Positions 43,660 to 52,902 of a DNA stretch of 64,000 nucleotides are shown here, in pieces (position 1 is the stretch's first letter; each line of letters opens with the position of its first letter). The DNA is from Streptomyces bungoensis (GTDB taxonomy: Bacteria > Actinomycetota > Actinomycetes > Streptomycetales > Streptomycetaceae): NCBI RefSeq assembly GCF_001514215.1, contig NZ_KQ948851.1, positions 898,184-962,183 on the forward strand, in the 5' to 3' direction. The notes under the pieces are model-generated. The model made no database searches. It saw nothing but the letters and a program-made list of their open reading frames with translations, and was not told the origin of the DNA. Both the position numbers and the translations under genes were made by a program.

Positions 43660-43683
43660 GTGCACGCGGAGCGTCAGCGGGGA

Positions 43684-46602
43684 CTATTCGAGCAGCTCCG
43701 CGTACGAGCCCATGGCCATGGCGATGTCCGCCTCGGCCCAGAACCGGTGGTAGGTGAAGACGGGCGCGGCGCCGCCCTTGAGGTAGGCCTCGATCTTCGA
43801 CCAGGCCGGGTCGTTCTTGTAGAAGGAGCGGATGGAGCTGAACGTCGAGGACGAGTTGATCGCGTCACCGTTCGGCATCGTGCCGGTCCAGCCGCTCGGC
43901 ACGTACACGCTGTCGTTGAAGCGGCTGTAGTCGCTGCGGGTCTCCGGGACGGCGATGCCGAGGCTGTCCTGGTAGTTGCCCCACATGCCGTCCAGCAGCG
44001 CCTTCGCCGTCGACTTCGCCGTCGCGTCACCGGACTTCGCGCCGTAGTAGGTGAGCGTCTTGGCGTACGCGGCCGCCACACCGACGTCGTTGGTGTAGTC
44101 GGCGACGGTGACGTGGAGCCCGCTGTTGGAGCCGGGGCTCGACGGGTTCCAGGTGTCGGGCTGGCCGGACCACTTGAGGGTGGAGGGGATCTGGTAGGTG
44201 CCGTCCGGGTTGATCGTGGTCTTGGACAGCGCCCACTTCACCCACTTGTCCAGGACCGCCTTCGCGGCCGCGTTCCCGGTCTGCTGGTAGTACTCGGCGA
44301 CCCGCTCCATCGACCAGGCCTGGAACCCGAACCACTGGTTGGACGGCGGGTCGTGGTAGACGGGCGCCTCGTCGTAGTACATGCCGTAGAACGTCGAGGT
44401 GCCCGCCGGCGGGGTGGCGTACCGGCCCTGCCAGCTGTTGGTCGCGCCGCCCGCGATGGCGCCCTCGGACGACTGCAGCCACTGGTAGAACTCCAGTTGC
44501 CGCTGCAGCGACTTGCCCCAGTCGCTCGCGCCGGTCGCCGACTTCGGCTTCAGGTCGGCGTCGGAGCTGAGCGCGTAGGCCGCGAGGGGGTTCTGGTAGC
44601 CGCCGTGGACGTGGCTGGAGCCGATGCGCCAGGCCCAGCCCGCGCTGGTGTCGGTGGCACCGCCCCAGGCGTAGTACCAGGACAGCAGGTAGTGCGAGGC
44701 GTCCTTGCCGGTGCCGGCCGGGCAGGACGAGGCCCCCACACAGTTGCCGATCTTCTTGAAGTACTTGTCGTACATGGCGTACCGCAGGTAGTCGCCCATC
44801 TTCGCCGCCTTGGCGACCGTGGCCGACACGTCGCTGCTCTTGCCCTGCGCCTTCGCCCACACGTCCGCCCAGTACGCGGCCTGCACCGCCCGCGCGTCGG
44901 CGTCCGGCGCGTCCGTGTACTTCCACTGCTTGGCGTAGGAGCTGTCGCCGGTGAACAGGTCCAGGTAGCCGTTCTTGCCGCCGTACTTGAAGGCGTCGCA
45001 GGTCGGCTGCGGGACCGTCTCCCAGACCGACTCCTGCGGGCCGCGCTGGAAGGTGTTGAGGTACGACGGCCCGGTGGCCGTCGGCCCGGCCTCGCACTTG
45101 CCGCCGGGGGTGTCACCGTAGCCGTAGACGTTGTCGACGTCCTGGATCCAGTGCATGCCGTACACGTCGTCCGTACCGTACGCGGACTTCAGCTCGCCGG
45201 CGATCGGGTCGGTACCCACGGAGACGGAGGTGTCCAGCTTCGCCGGGTACTGGTCCGGGGTGTCCTCCTCCGGCGCGTACGTCGCCGGCTTGGAGGCGTT
45301 GTAGAAGGAGTTGGTCGGCTGGTCGGCGTGGGTGGGGATCATGTACTTCTCCATGACGTCCCACGCGCCGTTGAACTTCGACCAGTCACCGGTGACCTTG
45401 CCGTACATCGCCTGCAGCCAGATGAGGTAGCTGTAGGCCTCCGACGTGGTCTCGTGGCCGTAGTCCGGGGCCTCGACGATCAGCGTCTCCACCGAGTGGT
45501 ACGGGATGCCCTCGGGGGAGAAGTAGCCGTTCGCCGGGTTGGTGATCTTGCCGTACAGGTCCAGGAACCGGGCGTCGTACGCCTTCTGCGCGGCCAGTTC
45601 CGTGACCGTGACGGTGGCCTTGGCGTGGCCGGCCGCGGACGCGGTGAAGGTGGCGCTGCCGGTGCCGGAGGAGTCGGCCGTGACGGTCACCGTCTGCGCG
45701 GTGTTCCAGTTCGACGGCGTGAAGGTCAGCGACGAGCCCCCGGTGACCGACAGGCCCGTGTTGCCGTCCGTGCGGGCCACGCCCACCGTCACGTTCGCGC
45801 TCGGCTGCGTGGACAGCTTCACGCCGAACGTGCCCGTCTTGCCCTGCTGGACGCCCAGCTGGGTGGGCGAGGCCACCACGGCCGGACCCGAGGCCACCGT
45901 GATGCCGACCGGGGCCGACTCGGCGGAGGCGCCCAGGCTGTCGTACGCCTTCGCCACCAGCGAATGACTGCCCACGGTCAAACTTGAGGCCGAGAGCGAG
46001 TACGGCGCACTCGTGTCCGTGCCGAGCAGAGTGGTGTCGTCGTAGAACTCCACCTTGCTGATCGTCGCGTTGTCGGCCGCCGCCGCGGTCGCCGCGAGCG
46101 GGACCGCGTCCCCTTGCGTGTAGACCGCGCCCGGGGCCGGGCTGGTCAGCACGGTGACCGGCGGCTGGTGGGCGCCGGCGCAGGTCGTCCCGTTGACCGC
46201 GAAGGACGTCGGGGCGGCGTTGGTGCCGCTGTAGGTGAACTGGGCGCCCGTGGAGACCGCGGCGCCCGCGGCGATCGAGCCGTTGTACGAGGCGTTCTTG
46301 ACGGTGATCGTCTTGCCCGACTGGGACCAGGTGCCGTTCCAGCCGTTCGTCAGCTGCTGGTTGCCCGTGTAGCCGTAGGTCAGGGTCCAGCCGTCGATCG
46401 CGGCGCTGCCGCGGTTGGTGATCGTGAGGTCGGCGGTGAAGCCTGAACCCCAGTCGTTGGTCTTGTAGTCGACGCTGCACTGCACGGTTGCGGCCTGGGC
46501 GGTCGTCGCGCCGGCGGCGAGCATCGACAGGGGCAGCGCGAGCGCGGCCACCGCGGCGGTCCACACCCGCCGCACGGCTCTGTGTCTGCGTCCGGGATCC
46601 AT
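43684..46602 (-). CDS. Secreted reducing-end cellobiohydrolase (GH48) with CBM2 and two Ig-like modules
   Basis: This 972-residue exocellulase has a signal peptide (about 1-38), then CBM2 ([20 protein letters not shown] to VNGTTCAG). A bacterial Ig module follows ([20 protein letters not shown] to SAPVGITV), then a second beta-rich module ([40 protein letters not shown]). The GH48 domain runs from about 340, with [20 protein letters not shown] (acid Glu) and [20 protein letters not shown]48 enzymes release cellobiose from cellulose chain ends. ATG 46602 follows AAGGAGGAACC. A CebR-type box lies 64 bp upstream. Confidence 0.93.
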   Translation of the reverse strand: MDPGRRHRAVRRVWTAAVAALALPLSMLAAGATTAQAATVQCSVDYKTNDWGSGFTADLTITNRGSAAIDGWTLTYGYTGNQQLTNGWNGTWSQSGKTITVKNASYNGSIAAGAAVSTGAQFTYSGTNAAPTSFAVNGTTCAGAHQPPVTVLTSPAPGAVYTQGDAVPLAATAAAADNATISKVEFYDDTTLLGTDTSAPYSLSASSLTVGSHSLVAKAYDSLGASAESAPVGITVASGPAVVASPTQLGVQQGKTGTFGVKLSTQPSANVTVGVARTDGNTGLSVTGGSSLTFTPSNWNTAQTVTVTADSSGTGSATFTASAAGHAKATVTVTELAAQKAYDARFLDLYGKITNPANGYFSPEGIPYHSVETLIVEAPDYGHETTSEAYSYLIWLQAMYGKVTGDWSKFNGAWDVMEKYMIPTHADQPTNSFYNASKPATYAPEEDTPDQYPAKLDTSVSVGTDPIAGELKSAYGTDDVYGMHWIQDVDNVYGYGDTPGGKCEAGPTATGPSYLNTFQRGPQESVWETVPQPTCDAFKYGGKNGYLDLFTGDSSYAKQWKYTDAPDADARAVQAAYWADVWAKAQGKSSDVSATVAKAAKMGDYLRYAMYDKYFKKIGNCVGASSCPAGTGKDASHYLLSWYYAWGGATDTSAGWAWRIGSSHVHGGYQNPLAAYALSSDADLKPKSATGASDWGKSLQRQLEFYQWLQSSEGAIAGGATNSWQGRYATPPAGTSTFYGMYYDEAPVYHDPPSNQWFGFQAWSMERVAEYYQQTGNAAAKAVLDKWVKWALSKTTINPDGTYQIPSTLKWSGQPDTWNPSSPGSNSGLHVTVADYTNDVGVAAAYAKTLTYYGAKSGDATAKSTAKALLDGMWGNYQDSLGIAVPETRSDYSRFNDSVYVPSGWTGTMPNGDAINSSSTFSSIRSFYKNDPAWSKIEAYLKGGAAPVFTYHRFWAEADIAMAMGSYAELLE

Positions 46603-46665
46603 CGTGCTGGTTCCTCCTTGCGGCTTGGGGGCGCGCGGCTCGGGAGAGGTCAAGGGTTGAACCAG

Positions 46666-46679
46666 TGGGAGCGCTCCCA
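46666..46679. promoter_or_regulatory. CebR operator (perfect palindrome) for the GH48 side
   Basis: TGGGAGCGCTCCCA is identical to the known CebR consensus, the LacI-family repressor that releases DNA when cellobiose or cellotriose accumulates. It overlaps a possible minus-strand promoter (TTGACC near 46702-46707 and CTATGG near 46677-46682). CebR itself is not encoded here. Confidence 0.88.
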
Positions 46680-46808
46680 TAGTGGGGATGGCCCCCGGGG
46701 CGGTCAAGATGCTTGAAGAGTCGAAAAAGATTCGACGTTCCGGCTTGAAGAAATGTCGGCAACCCCCTGTGCAAGGGCGGCAGTTGGCGCTACCTTCCTT
46801 CGCACCAG

Positions 46809-46822
46809 TGGGAGCGATTCCA
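46809..46822. promoter_or_regulatory. CebR operator for the GH5/GH6 side
   Basis: TGGGAGCGATTCCA is a two-mismatch CebR box 49 bp upstream of the GH5 start. It lies just downstream of a weak plus-strand -10 (TACCTT, 46791-46796). Confidence 0.8.
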
Positions 46823-46870
46823 TTCACTCGACGCGTCCGTCACGGCGCGCCAAGCTGCAAGGACTCGCTC

Positions 46871-48358
46871 ATGCGACACCCCCCGCGTTCCGTACTCTTA
46901 GCTTTCGCCGGTGCCGTCGCGCTCGTCTCGGGCGCGGTGGTCCCGGTGGTCACGGCCCAGGGAGCCACGCAGGCCTGCACGGTGGAGTACACCGTCACCA
47001 GCCAGTGGGACAGCGGCTTCCAGGGTTCCGTGAAGATCACGAACAACCAGGCCGCGCTGAGCAGTTGGAAGCTCACCTTCGACTTCGCGGGCGGCCAGAA
47101 GGTCACCCAGGGCTGGAACGCCAAGTGGTCCCAGTCCGGCACCGCGGTGACCGCCGCCAACGAGAGCTACAACGGCTCCCTCGGCACCGGCGCGAGCGTC
47201 AGCGCGGGCTTCCTCGGCTCCTGGTCGGGGAGCAACCCCGTGCCGGCGGCGTTCAAGCTCAACGGCACGACCTGCAACGTCGACACCGAGCCCACACCAC
47301 CCCCCACGTCACCCCCTCCGACCGACCCTCCGCCGTCGGGCGGTACCGCGCCCGCCCTGCACGTGTCGGGCACCAAGCTCGTGGACGCCGGCGGCAAGGC
47401 GCGCCGGCTGCTCGGCGTGAACCGCTCCGGCGGCGAGTTCATGTGCGTGCAGGGCTACGGCATCTGGGACGGACCCGTGGACGACGCGGCGATCCAGGCG
47501 ATCGCCGACTGGAAGGCCAACGCGATCCGCATCCCGCTGAACGAGGAGTGCTGGCTGGGCCTCGCCAACGTCAAACCCGAGTACGCCGGGGCCCACTACA
47601 TCGACGCGGTCAAGGAGCTGGTCGCCCGCGCCGAGGCGCACGGCCTGACCCCGATCGTCGAGATGCACTGGAACCAGGGCCAGTACACCGGCAACTCGGC
47701 CGGCTGCTCGGACGTGCACGCCACCTGCCAGAAGCCGATGCCCGACGCCCAGTACGCCCCGTCGTTCTGGTCCTCGGTCGCCGGCACCTTCAAGGACGAC
47801 CAGGCCGTCGTGTTCGACCTGTTCAACGAGCCGTACCCGGACCGGGCGACCTCCAGCACCACGGACGCCTGGAAGTGCTGGCGGGACGGCGGCACCTGCC
47901 CCGGCATCTCCTACGAGGTCGCCGGCATGCAGGACCTCGTCGACGCCGTGCGCGGCGCCGGCGCGAAGAACGTCGTCATGGCCGGCGGGCTGGCCTACTC
48001 CAACGACCTCAGCCAGTGGCTGACGTACCGGCCCACCGACCCGGCGGGCAATCTCGCCGCCGCGTACCACGTGTACAACTTCAACACCTGCTCCAGCGAG
48101 AGCTGCTGGAACTCCACCCTCGCCCCGGTCGCCGCCCAGGTGCCGCTGGTGGCGGGCGAGATCGGTGAGAACACCTGCTCGCACGGTTTCGTCGACCAGG
48201 TCATGAAGTGGTTCGACGCCCACGACCTGTCCTACCTGGGCTGGACCTGGAACACCTGGGACTGCTCCTCCGGACCGTCCCTCATCTCCTCGTACGACGG
48301 CACCCCCACCGCTTACGGGGCCGGGCTGCGCGACCACCTGCGCGCCCTCAACCCGTAG
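46871..48358 (+). CDS. Secreted endoglucanase/cellulase (GH5) with N-terminal CBM2
   Basis: This 495-residue enzyme has a signal peptide (SVLLAFAGAVALVSGAVVPV), CBM2 (CTVEYTVTSQWDSGFQGSVK to LNGTTCNV), a Pro/Thr linker (PTPPPTSPPPTDPPP) and a GH5 barrel (about 160-495). Residues include RIPLNEECWLG, acid/base Glu in VVFDLFNEPYPD and nucleophile Glu in PLVAGEIGENTC. It cuts internal beta-1,4-glucan bonds. ATG 46871 follows CAAGGACTC. GH6 follows after 33 bp, so both genes probably share the CebR-controlled promoter. Confidence 0.93.
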   Translation: MRHPPRSVLLAFAGAVALVSGAVVPVVTAQGATQACTVEYTVTSQWDSGFQGSVKITNNQAALSSWKLTFDFAGGQKVTQGWNAKWSQSGTAVTAANESYNGSLGTGASVSAGFLGSWSGSNPVPAAFKLNGTTCNVDTEPTPPPTSPPPTDPPPSGGTAPALHVSGTKLVDAGGKARRLLGVNRSGGEFMCVQGYGIWDGPVDDAAIQAIADWKANAIRIPLNEECWLGLANVKPEYAGAHYIDAVKELVARAEAHGLTPIVEMHWNQGQYTGNSAGCSDVHATCQKPMPDAQYAPSFWSSVAGTFKDDQAVVFDLFNEPYPDRATSSTTDAWKCWRDGGTCPGISYEVAGMQDLVDAVRGAGAKNVVMAGGLAYSNDLSQWLTYRPTDPAGNLAAAYHVYNFNTCSSESCWNSTLAPVAAQVPLVAGEIGENTCSHGFVDQVMKWFDAHDLSYLGWTWNTWDCSSGPSLISSYDGTPTAYGAGLRDHLRALNP

Positions 48359-48391
48359 ATCCCGACGGACGACAGAAGGAAACCCGCACTC

Positions 48392-50200
48392 ATGAGTCCT
48401 ACCAGAACGTCGCTGCTCGCTGCCCTGGTGCTGGTCGCCGGGGCCTCCGGGACGGCGCTCGTCGCCGGGCCGGCCGGTGCCGCGGCCACCTCCGTCCCCT
48501 GCACCGTCGCCTACCAGATCCAGAACCAGTGGGACACCGGCTTCACCGCCAACGTCACCGTCACCAACAACGGTGCGAGCAGGTCGGGTTGGTCGGTGAA
48601 GTGGTCGTACGACGGCAACCAGAAGGTCACCAACGCGTGGAACGCGAAGGTCACCCAGAGCGGTGCCGCCGTCACCGCCGCCAACGAGAGCTACAACGGC
48701 TCCCTGGCCAACGGCGGTTCCGTCAGCTTCGGCTTCCAGGGCACCTACAGCGGCACCAACGCCGTGCCCGCCACCTTCACCCTCGACGGGACCACCTGCA
48801 ACGTCGACGACGGCGGCAGCACCGGTGGCAGCACGGGCGGAACCACCGGTGGGAGCACCGGAGGCAGCACGGGTGGCACCACCGGCGGCAGCACCGGCGG
48901 AAGCACGGGCGGCAGCACCGGTGGCGACACCGGCGGCGGCACCGGCAGCCGCGTCGACAACCCCTACGCCGGGGCCAAGGTGTACGTGAACCCCGAGTGG
49001 TCGGCCCACGCCGCCGCCGAACCGGGCGGCAGCCGCATCTCCAACCAGCCCACCGCCGTCTGGCTCGACCGGATCGCCACCATCAACGGCGTCAACGGCG
49101 GCATGGGCCTGCGCGCCCACCTGGACGAGGCCCTGAAGCAGAAGGGCTCCGGCGACCTGGTCGTCCAGCTGGTCATCTACGACCTGCCCGGCCGTGACTG
49201 CTCCGCCCTCGCCTCCAACGGCGAACTCGGGCCGGACGACATCGACAAGTACAAGAGCCAGTACATCGACCCGATCGCCTCGATCCTCTCCGACGCGAAG
49301 TACGCGGGTCTGCGGATCGCCACGGTCATCGAGCCCGACTCGCTGCCGAACCTGGTCACCAACGCCGGGGGTACCGCGGGCAGCACCGACGCCTGCGCGA
49401 CCATGAAGGCCAACGGCAACTACGAGAAGGGCGTCAGCTACGCCCTCGACAAGCTGGGCGCCATCCCGAACGTCTACAACTACATCGACGCCGGCCACCA
49501 CGCCTGGCTCGGCTGGGACTCCAACCTCGGTCCCTCCGTCCAGGAGTTCTACAAGGTCGTCACCAGCAACGGCGCCAGTGTGAACGACGTGGCCGGGTTC
49601 ATCGTCAACACCGCCAACTACAGCGCCACCAAGGAGCCGTACTTCAAGGTCACCGACAGCGTGAACGGCCAGACCGTGCGCCAGTCGAAGTGGGTCGACT
49701 GGAACCAGTACGTGGACGAGCAGTCGTTCGCGCAGGCGCTGCGGGACAAGCTGGTCGCGGCCGGGTTCAACTCGAGCCTCGGCATGCTGATCGACACCTC
49801 CCGCAACGGCTGGGGCGGCTCCGCCCGGCCCACCAAGTCGGGCCCGCTGACCTCCGTCGACGACTACGTGAACGGCAGCCGGATCGACCGGCGCATCCAC
49901 GCCGGCAACTGGTGCAACCAGAGCGGCGCCGGACTCGGCGAACGGCCCACCGCGGCGCCCGCCGCCGGCATCGACGCCTACGTCTGGGTCAAGCCGCCGG
50001 GGGAGTCCGACGGTGCCAGCTCCGCCGTCGCGAACGACGAGGGCAAGGGCTTCGACCGCATGTGCGACCCGACGTACGGCGGCAACGCCCGCAACGGCAA
50101 CAACCCCACCGGCGCCCTGCCGAACGCGCCGCTGGCCGGGCACTGGTTCTCCGCCCAGTTCCAGCAGCTGATGCAGAACGCCTACCCGCCGCTGTCCTGA
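48392..50200 (+). CDS. Secreted non-reducing-end cellobiohydrolase (GH6) with N-terminal CBM2
   Basis: This 602-residue exocellulase has a signal peptide (SLLAALVLVAGASGTALVAG), CBM2 (CTVAYQIQNQWDTGFTANVT to LDGTTCNV), a Gly/Ser/Thr linker of GGSTGG and GGTTGG units (about 140-185) and a GH6 domain. Both GH6 signatures are present: VIYDLPGRDC and ATVIEPDSLPNL. It complements the reducing-end GH48. AGAAGGAAACC precedes the ATG. A terminator follows the stop. Confidence 0.94.
   Translation: MSPTRTSLLAALVLVAGASGTALVAGPAGAAATSVPCTVAYQIQNQWDTGFTANVTVTNNGASRSGWSVKWSYDGNQKVTNAWNAKVTQSGAAVTAANESYNGSLANGGSVSFGFQGTYSGTNAVPATFTLDGTTCNVDDGGSTGGSTGGTTGGSTGGSTGGTTGGSTGGSTGGSTGGDTGGGTGSRVDNPYAGAKVYVNPEWSAHAAAEPGGSRISNQPTAVWLDRIATINGVNGGMGLRAHLDEALKQKGSGDLVVQLVIYDLPGRDCSALASNGELGPDDIDKYKSQYIDPIASILSDAKYAGLRIATVIEPDSLPNLVTNAGGTAGSTDACATMKANGNYEKGVSYALDKLGAIPNVYNYIDAGHHAWLGWDSNLGPSVQEFYKVVTSNGASVNDVAGFIVNTANYSATKEPYFKVTDSVNGQTVRQSKWVDWNQYVDEQSFAQALRDKLVAAGFNSSLGMLIDTSRNGWGGSARPTKSGPLTSVDDYVNGSRIDRRIHAGNWCNQSGAGLGERPTAAPAAGIDAYVWVKPPGESDGASSAVANDEGKGFDRMCDPTYGGNARNGNNPTGALPNAPLAGHWFSAQFQQLMQNAYPPLS
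48821..48950 (+). repeat. Tandem GGCAGCACC-type linker repeats
   Basis: About 130 bp of 9-12-bp related units encode the Gly-Gly-Ser/Thr-Thr linker of the GH6 enzyme. All units are multiples of three, so copy number can vary in frame. Confidence 0.75.
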
Positions 50201-50210
50201 CCGGCTGAGC

Positions 50211-50259
50211 ATCCGCCGGGGCCCGGCCCCTGCCGGCCGCGCCCCGGCGGATCCTTTTT
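50211..50259 (+). terminator. Rho-independent terminator after GH6
   Basis: ATCCGCCGGGGC (50211-50222) pairs with GCCCCGGCGGAT (50241-50252), followed by CCTTTTT. This is the clearest classical terminator in the window, closing the GH5-GH6 unit. Confidence 0.85.
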
Positions 50260-50346
50260 GCGGCACCGGCAACAGAAGTGGTCCCGGCCCCGCGTTCGGG
50301 CGCAGGCTGTCCGCATCCGGACGACAGCGCCCAGGAGGCCGAACCC

Positions 50347-51240
50347 ATGGCACACGCACACCACAGCCACCACCCGCACCAGGGCCATCACCACGGCGAC
50401 GACGTCGACTGGGGTGCGATGGCCGCGATGCTGGAGACGGAGGCCGAGGTGTCCGCACCGGCGTACTCCCGGGCCCTGGCCTGGCTGGGCGAGGAAGTGA
50501 CCGAGCCCGGCCTGGTCGTCGACGCGGGCAGCGGGCCCGGGGTGATCTCCGGCCTCTTCGCGCAGACCTTCCCCGGCGCCCGGGTGATCGCCGCCGACGG
50601 CTCCGAGCCGCTGCTGGAGCGCGCCCGGGCCCGCGCCGCCCGCCTCGGCTACGGCGACCGCTTCGGCACCCTCGCCGGTGAGCTGCCCGGCGCGCTGGGG
50701 GAGCTGGAGTACCCGGCGGACCTGCTGTGGGCGAGCCGCAGCGTGCACCACCTCGGCGACCAGCGGGCCGCGCTCACCGCGTTCGCCGAGCGGCTCGCGC
50801 CCGGCGGCACCCTGGCGATCCTGGAGGGCGGCCTCGCCCCCCGCTACCTGCCCCGCGACATCGGCTTCGGCCGCCCCGGCCTGCAGGCACGCCTCGACGC
50901 CGTGCAGGAGGACCGGTTCGCCCGGATGCGCGCCGAGCTGCCGGACACCGTCGCCGAGACCGAGGACTGGCCCGCGCTGCTCACGGCCGCCGGCCTGGAG
51001 CACACCGGCACCCGCAGCTTCCTGCTCGACCTGCCCGCCCCGGTCCCGGACCAGGTCCGCGCCCACGTCGCCGCCGTCCTGACCCGGACCAGGGACATCC
51101 ACGCCGACGCCCTCGACGCCGACGACCGCGCCACCCTCGACCGCCTCCTCGACCCGGCCGACGACGGCAGCGTCCACCAGCGCCCGGACGTGTTCCTGCT
51201 GGCGGCCCACACGGTCCACCGGGCGGTCCGCCCCCGGTGA
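50347..51240 (+). CDS. SAM-dependent methyltransferase with His-rich N-terminus
   Basis: This 297-residue class I methyltransferase has motif I LVVDAGSGPGVISGLFAQTF, then VIAADGSEPLLERARARAAR, and ERLAPGGTLAILEGGLAPRY. The first 18 residues, MAHAHHSHHPHQGHHHGD, hold nine histidines and could bind zinc, nickel or copper. Substrate unknown. ATG 50347 follows AGGAGGCCGAACCC. It is separated from the cellulase genes by the terminator. Confidence 0.85.
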   Translation: MAHAHHSHHPHQGHHHGDDVDWGAMAAMLETEAEVSAPAYSRALAWLGEEVTEPGLVVDAGSGPGVISGLFAQTFPGARVIAADGSEPLLERARARAARLGYGDRFGTLAGELPGALGELEYPADLLWASRSVHHLGDQRAALTAFAERLAPGGTLAILEGGLAPRYLPRDIGFGRPGLQARLDAVQEDRFARMRAELPDTVAETEDWPALLTAAGLEHTGTRSFLLDLPAPVPDQVRAHVAAVLTRTRDIHADALDADDRATLDRLLDPADDGSVHQRPDVFLLAAHTVHRAVRPR

Positions 51241-51246
51241 CGGGGC

Positions 51247-51277
51247 TTGACCTGGAGAGCGCTCCAAGTGATGGACT
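51247..51277 (+). promoter_or_regulatory. MerR-type promoter upstream of the SDR gene
   Basis: TTGACC (51247-51252) and TGGACT (51272-51277) are 19 bp apart, the long spacer typical of MerR-activated promoters. Inside it CTGGAG-AGCG-CTCCAA forms the expected dyad. The predicted transcript starts about 25 bp before ATG 51310. No MerR gene lies beside it. Confidence 0.6.
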
Positions 51278-51309
51278 CCCTCGCGTTCACCGACATCGAG
51301 GGGGAAACC

Positions 51310-52011
51310 ATGCACGACTCTCCGGTAGCGCTCATCACCGGTGGCGGCAGCGGTATCGGCGCCGCCGTGGCCCGGCAGTTGCTGGCCGCCGGGCACCGGG
51401 TCACCGTCACCGGACGCGGCGAGCGGCGGCTGCGGGACTTCGCCGACGCCCTGGGGAACCCCGCCGGACTGCTGACGGTCGCCGGCGACGCCGCCTCCTA
51501 CGACGACGTACGGGGCGCGGTCGAGCGCACGCTCGGGGAGTACGGACGGCTGGACACGGTCGTCTCCAACGCCGGCTTCGCCACCCACGACTCCGTCGCC
51601 GACGGCGACCCGGCCGGCTGGCCCGAGATGGTCCTCACCAACGTCCTCGGCCCCGCGTTCCTCGTCCGCGCCTCCGTCGACGCGCTGAAGGAGACCCGGG
51701 GCCGGATCGTGCTCGTGGGCAGCGTCGCCGGCTTCGTGCCGACGCCGGGCAATCTCTACGGCGCCACCAAGTGGGCGGTCACCGGACTCGCCGAGAACAC
51801 CCGGCGCCAGGTCACCGAGTTCGGCGTCGGGGTTACCCTGGTCGCCCCCGGCCGGGTCGAGACGCCCTTCTGGCACGGCTACGGCAGCCTGCCCCCGGGA
51901 CGTCTGCTGACCGCCGACCAGATCGCCGACTCCGTCGTCTGGGCGATCCGGCAGCCGGCCGGGGTCGACGTCAACACCGTCGTCGTACGTCCGTTGGGAC
52001 AGCCCAACTGA
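51310..52011 (+). CDS. Short-chain dehydrogenase/reductase
   Basis: This 233-residue SDR has the NAD(P) motif ALITGGGSGIGAAVARQL, SNAGFATHDS, the active-site Ser in VLVGSVAGFVPTPG and YGATKWAVTG with the Tyr-x3-Lys pair. Substrate unknown. ATG 51310 follows GAGGGGGAAACC. It is probably under the MerR-type promoter just upstream and converges with the chitosanase gene. Confidence 0.9.
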   Translation: MHDSPVALITGGGSGIGAAVARQLLAAGHRVTVTGRGERRLRDFADALGNPAGLLTVAGDAASYDDVRGAVERTLGEYGRLDTVVSNAGFATHDSVADGDPAGWPEMVLTNVLGPAFLVRASVDALKETRGRIVLVGSVAGFVPTPGNLYGATKWAVTGLAENTRRQVTEFGVGVTLVAPGRVETPFWHGYGSLPPGRLLTADQIADSVVWAIRQPAGVDVNTVVVRPLGQPN

Positions 52012-52024
52012 CGTTTGACGACGA

Positions 52025-52723
52025 TCAGTTGTTCTGCAGGAACTGCCGGGCCAGCCGGTCCCCGAGGGAGACCGCCGCGCTGTGGCTCTCGATGGGGGAG
52101 ACCTGGGAGTTCTTGAACAGGATGTAGGTCACGCCGGAGTCGGCCCCGCCGGTCGCCGGGTCGGGGTCTATGCCGAGCGCCTTGGCGGTGGCGTACGACG
52201 CCTCGCCGATGATCTTCGTGGGGCCGGTGTCGCCGACGACGGCGTACTCGACCTTGCCGTTGTAGACGACGGCGACCACGCCGCCGCCCTTGACGCCGGC
52301 GCTCGCGTAGTTCCAGATACTGCTGGAGCTCGGCACCACGACGTACGGCAGGGACTCGGCCTTCAGCGGCTTGCCGTCGGACTGGTGGAACGCGGTGTCG
52401 TCCTGGTACCAGGGGTCGCGGTCCTCGTTGCAGTTGGTGGTGCGCTGTCCGTCGCAGTCGATGTCCATGTCGGCCTTCCAGAACACCGCGCCGTTCTTGC
52501 CGCACACCGGGACCGTCGCCGAGGTCTCGTCGTCGGTCTTGTACTTGCCCTGCGATATCTGCGAGCAGGACGTCACCTTGGCGAGCAGGTCGGCCGCGCT
52601 GACGGTGCCCTCCTGGGTCGAGGCGGGGGCGGACGCGGTGCCGGACGCGTGGGCGGGAAGCACTCCGGCGGCGAGCAGGGCGGCCGCGGAGGCGGCGCCG
52701 AGGGTCAGTGAACGAAGACGCAC
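52025..52723 (-). CDS. Secreted chitosanase (GH75)
   Basis: This 232-residue protein has a signal peptide (SLTLGAASAAALLAAGVLPA, cleavage near AHA-SG) and the GH75 landmarks VFWKADMDIDCDGQRTTNCN, QDDTAFHQSDGKPL, LPYVVVPSSSSIWNYASAG, VAVVYNGKVEYAVVGDTGP and IIGEASYATAKALGI. GH75 enzymes cleave chitosan. GTG 52723 is the start. A palindrome that matches chitosanase-type ROK operators lies 17 bp upstream. Confidence 0.88.
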   Translation of the reverse strand: MRLRSLTLGAASAAALLAAGVLPAHASGTASAPASTQEGTVSAADLLAKVTSCSQISQGKYKTDDETSATVPVCGKNGAVFWKADMDIDCDGQRTTNCNEDRDPWYQDDTAFHQSDGKPLKAESLPYVVVPSSSSIWNYASAGVKGGGVVAVVYNGKVEYAVVGDTGPTKIIGEASYATAKALGIDPDPATGGADSGVTYILFKNSQVSPIESHSAAVSLGDRLARQFLQNN

Positions 52724-52739
52724 TGTGGGGGACCCTTCT

Positions 52740-52758
52740 GTTAGGAAAGTTTCCTTAC
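52740..52758. promoter_or_regulatory. Palindromic operator upstream of the chitosanase gene
   Basis: GTTAGGAAAGTTTCCTTAC has two 9-bp half-sites with a single mismatch around one central base. It resembles the operator reported for CsnR, the ROK-family repressor of streptomycete chitosanase genes (recalled from memory). No ROK gene lies in the window. Confidence 0.7.
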
Positions 52759-52902
52759 CGGGCTGGGTACAAGGTGGCCCATCTGCATGTCCCCGTCAAC
52801 CCTGGGGGAGGAATCCCGCCGCCCGCGGGACAGCCGGCGCACGACGCGGCCGCCCGCCCCGCCATCGCGGCGGGACGGGCGGCCGTGGGTGCCGGGTGGG
52901 CG

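Noticed and set aside
41035..45987. A 1650-codon open frame on the plus strand opposite the GH74 and GH48 genes
   Set aside because: It is antisense to two clear secreted enzymes, Val/Arg/Gly-rich without domains, and arises from high GC at third positions.
48821..48950. Short repeats in the GH6 gene as a CRISPR-like array
   Set aside because: Units are contiguous, in-frame and encode a Gly/Ser/Thr linker; there are no spacers.
51257..51264. GAGCGCTC core as a third CebR box before the SDR gene
   Set aside because: Flanks do not match TGGGAGCGCTCCCA, and the sequence is better explained as the dyad of a MerR-type promoter.
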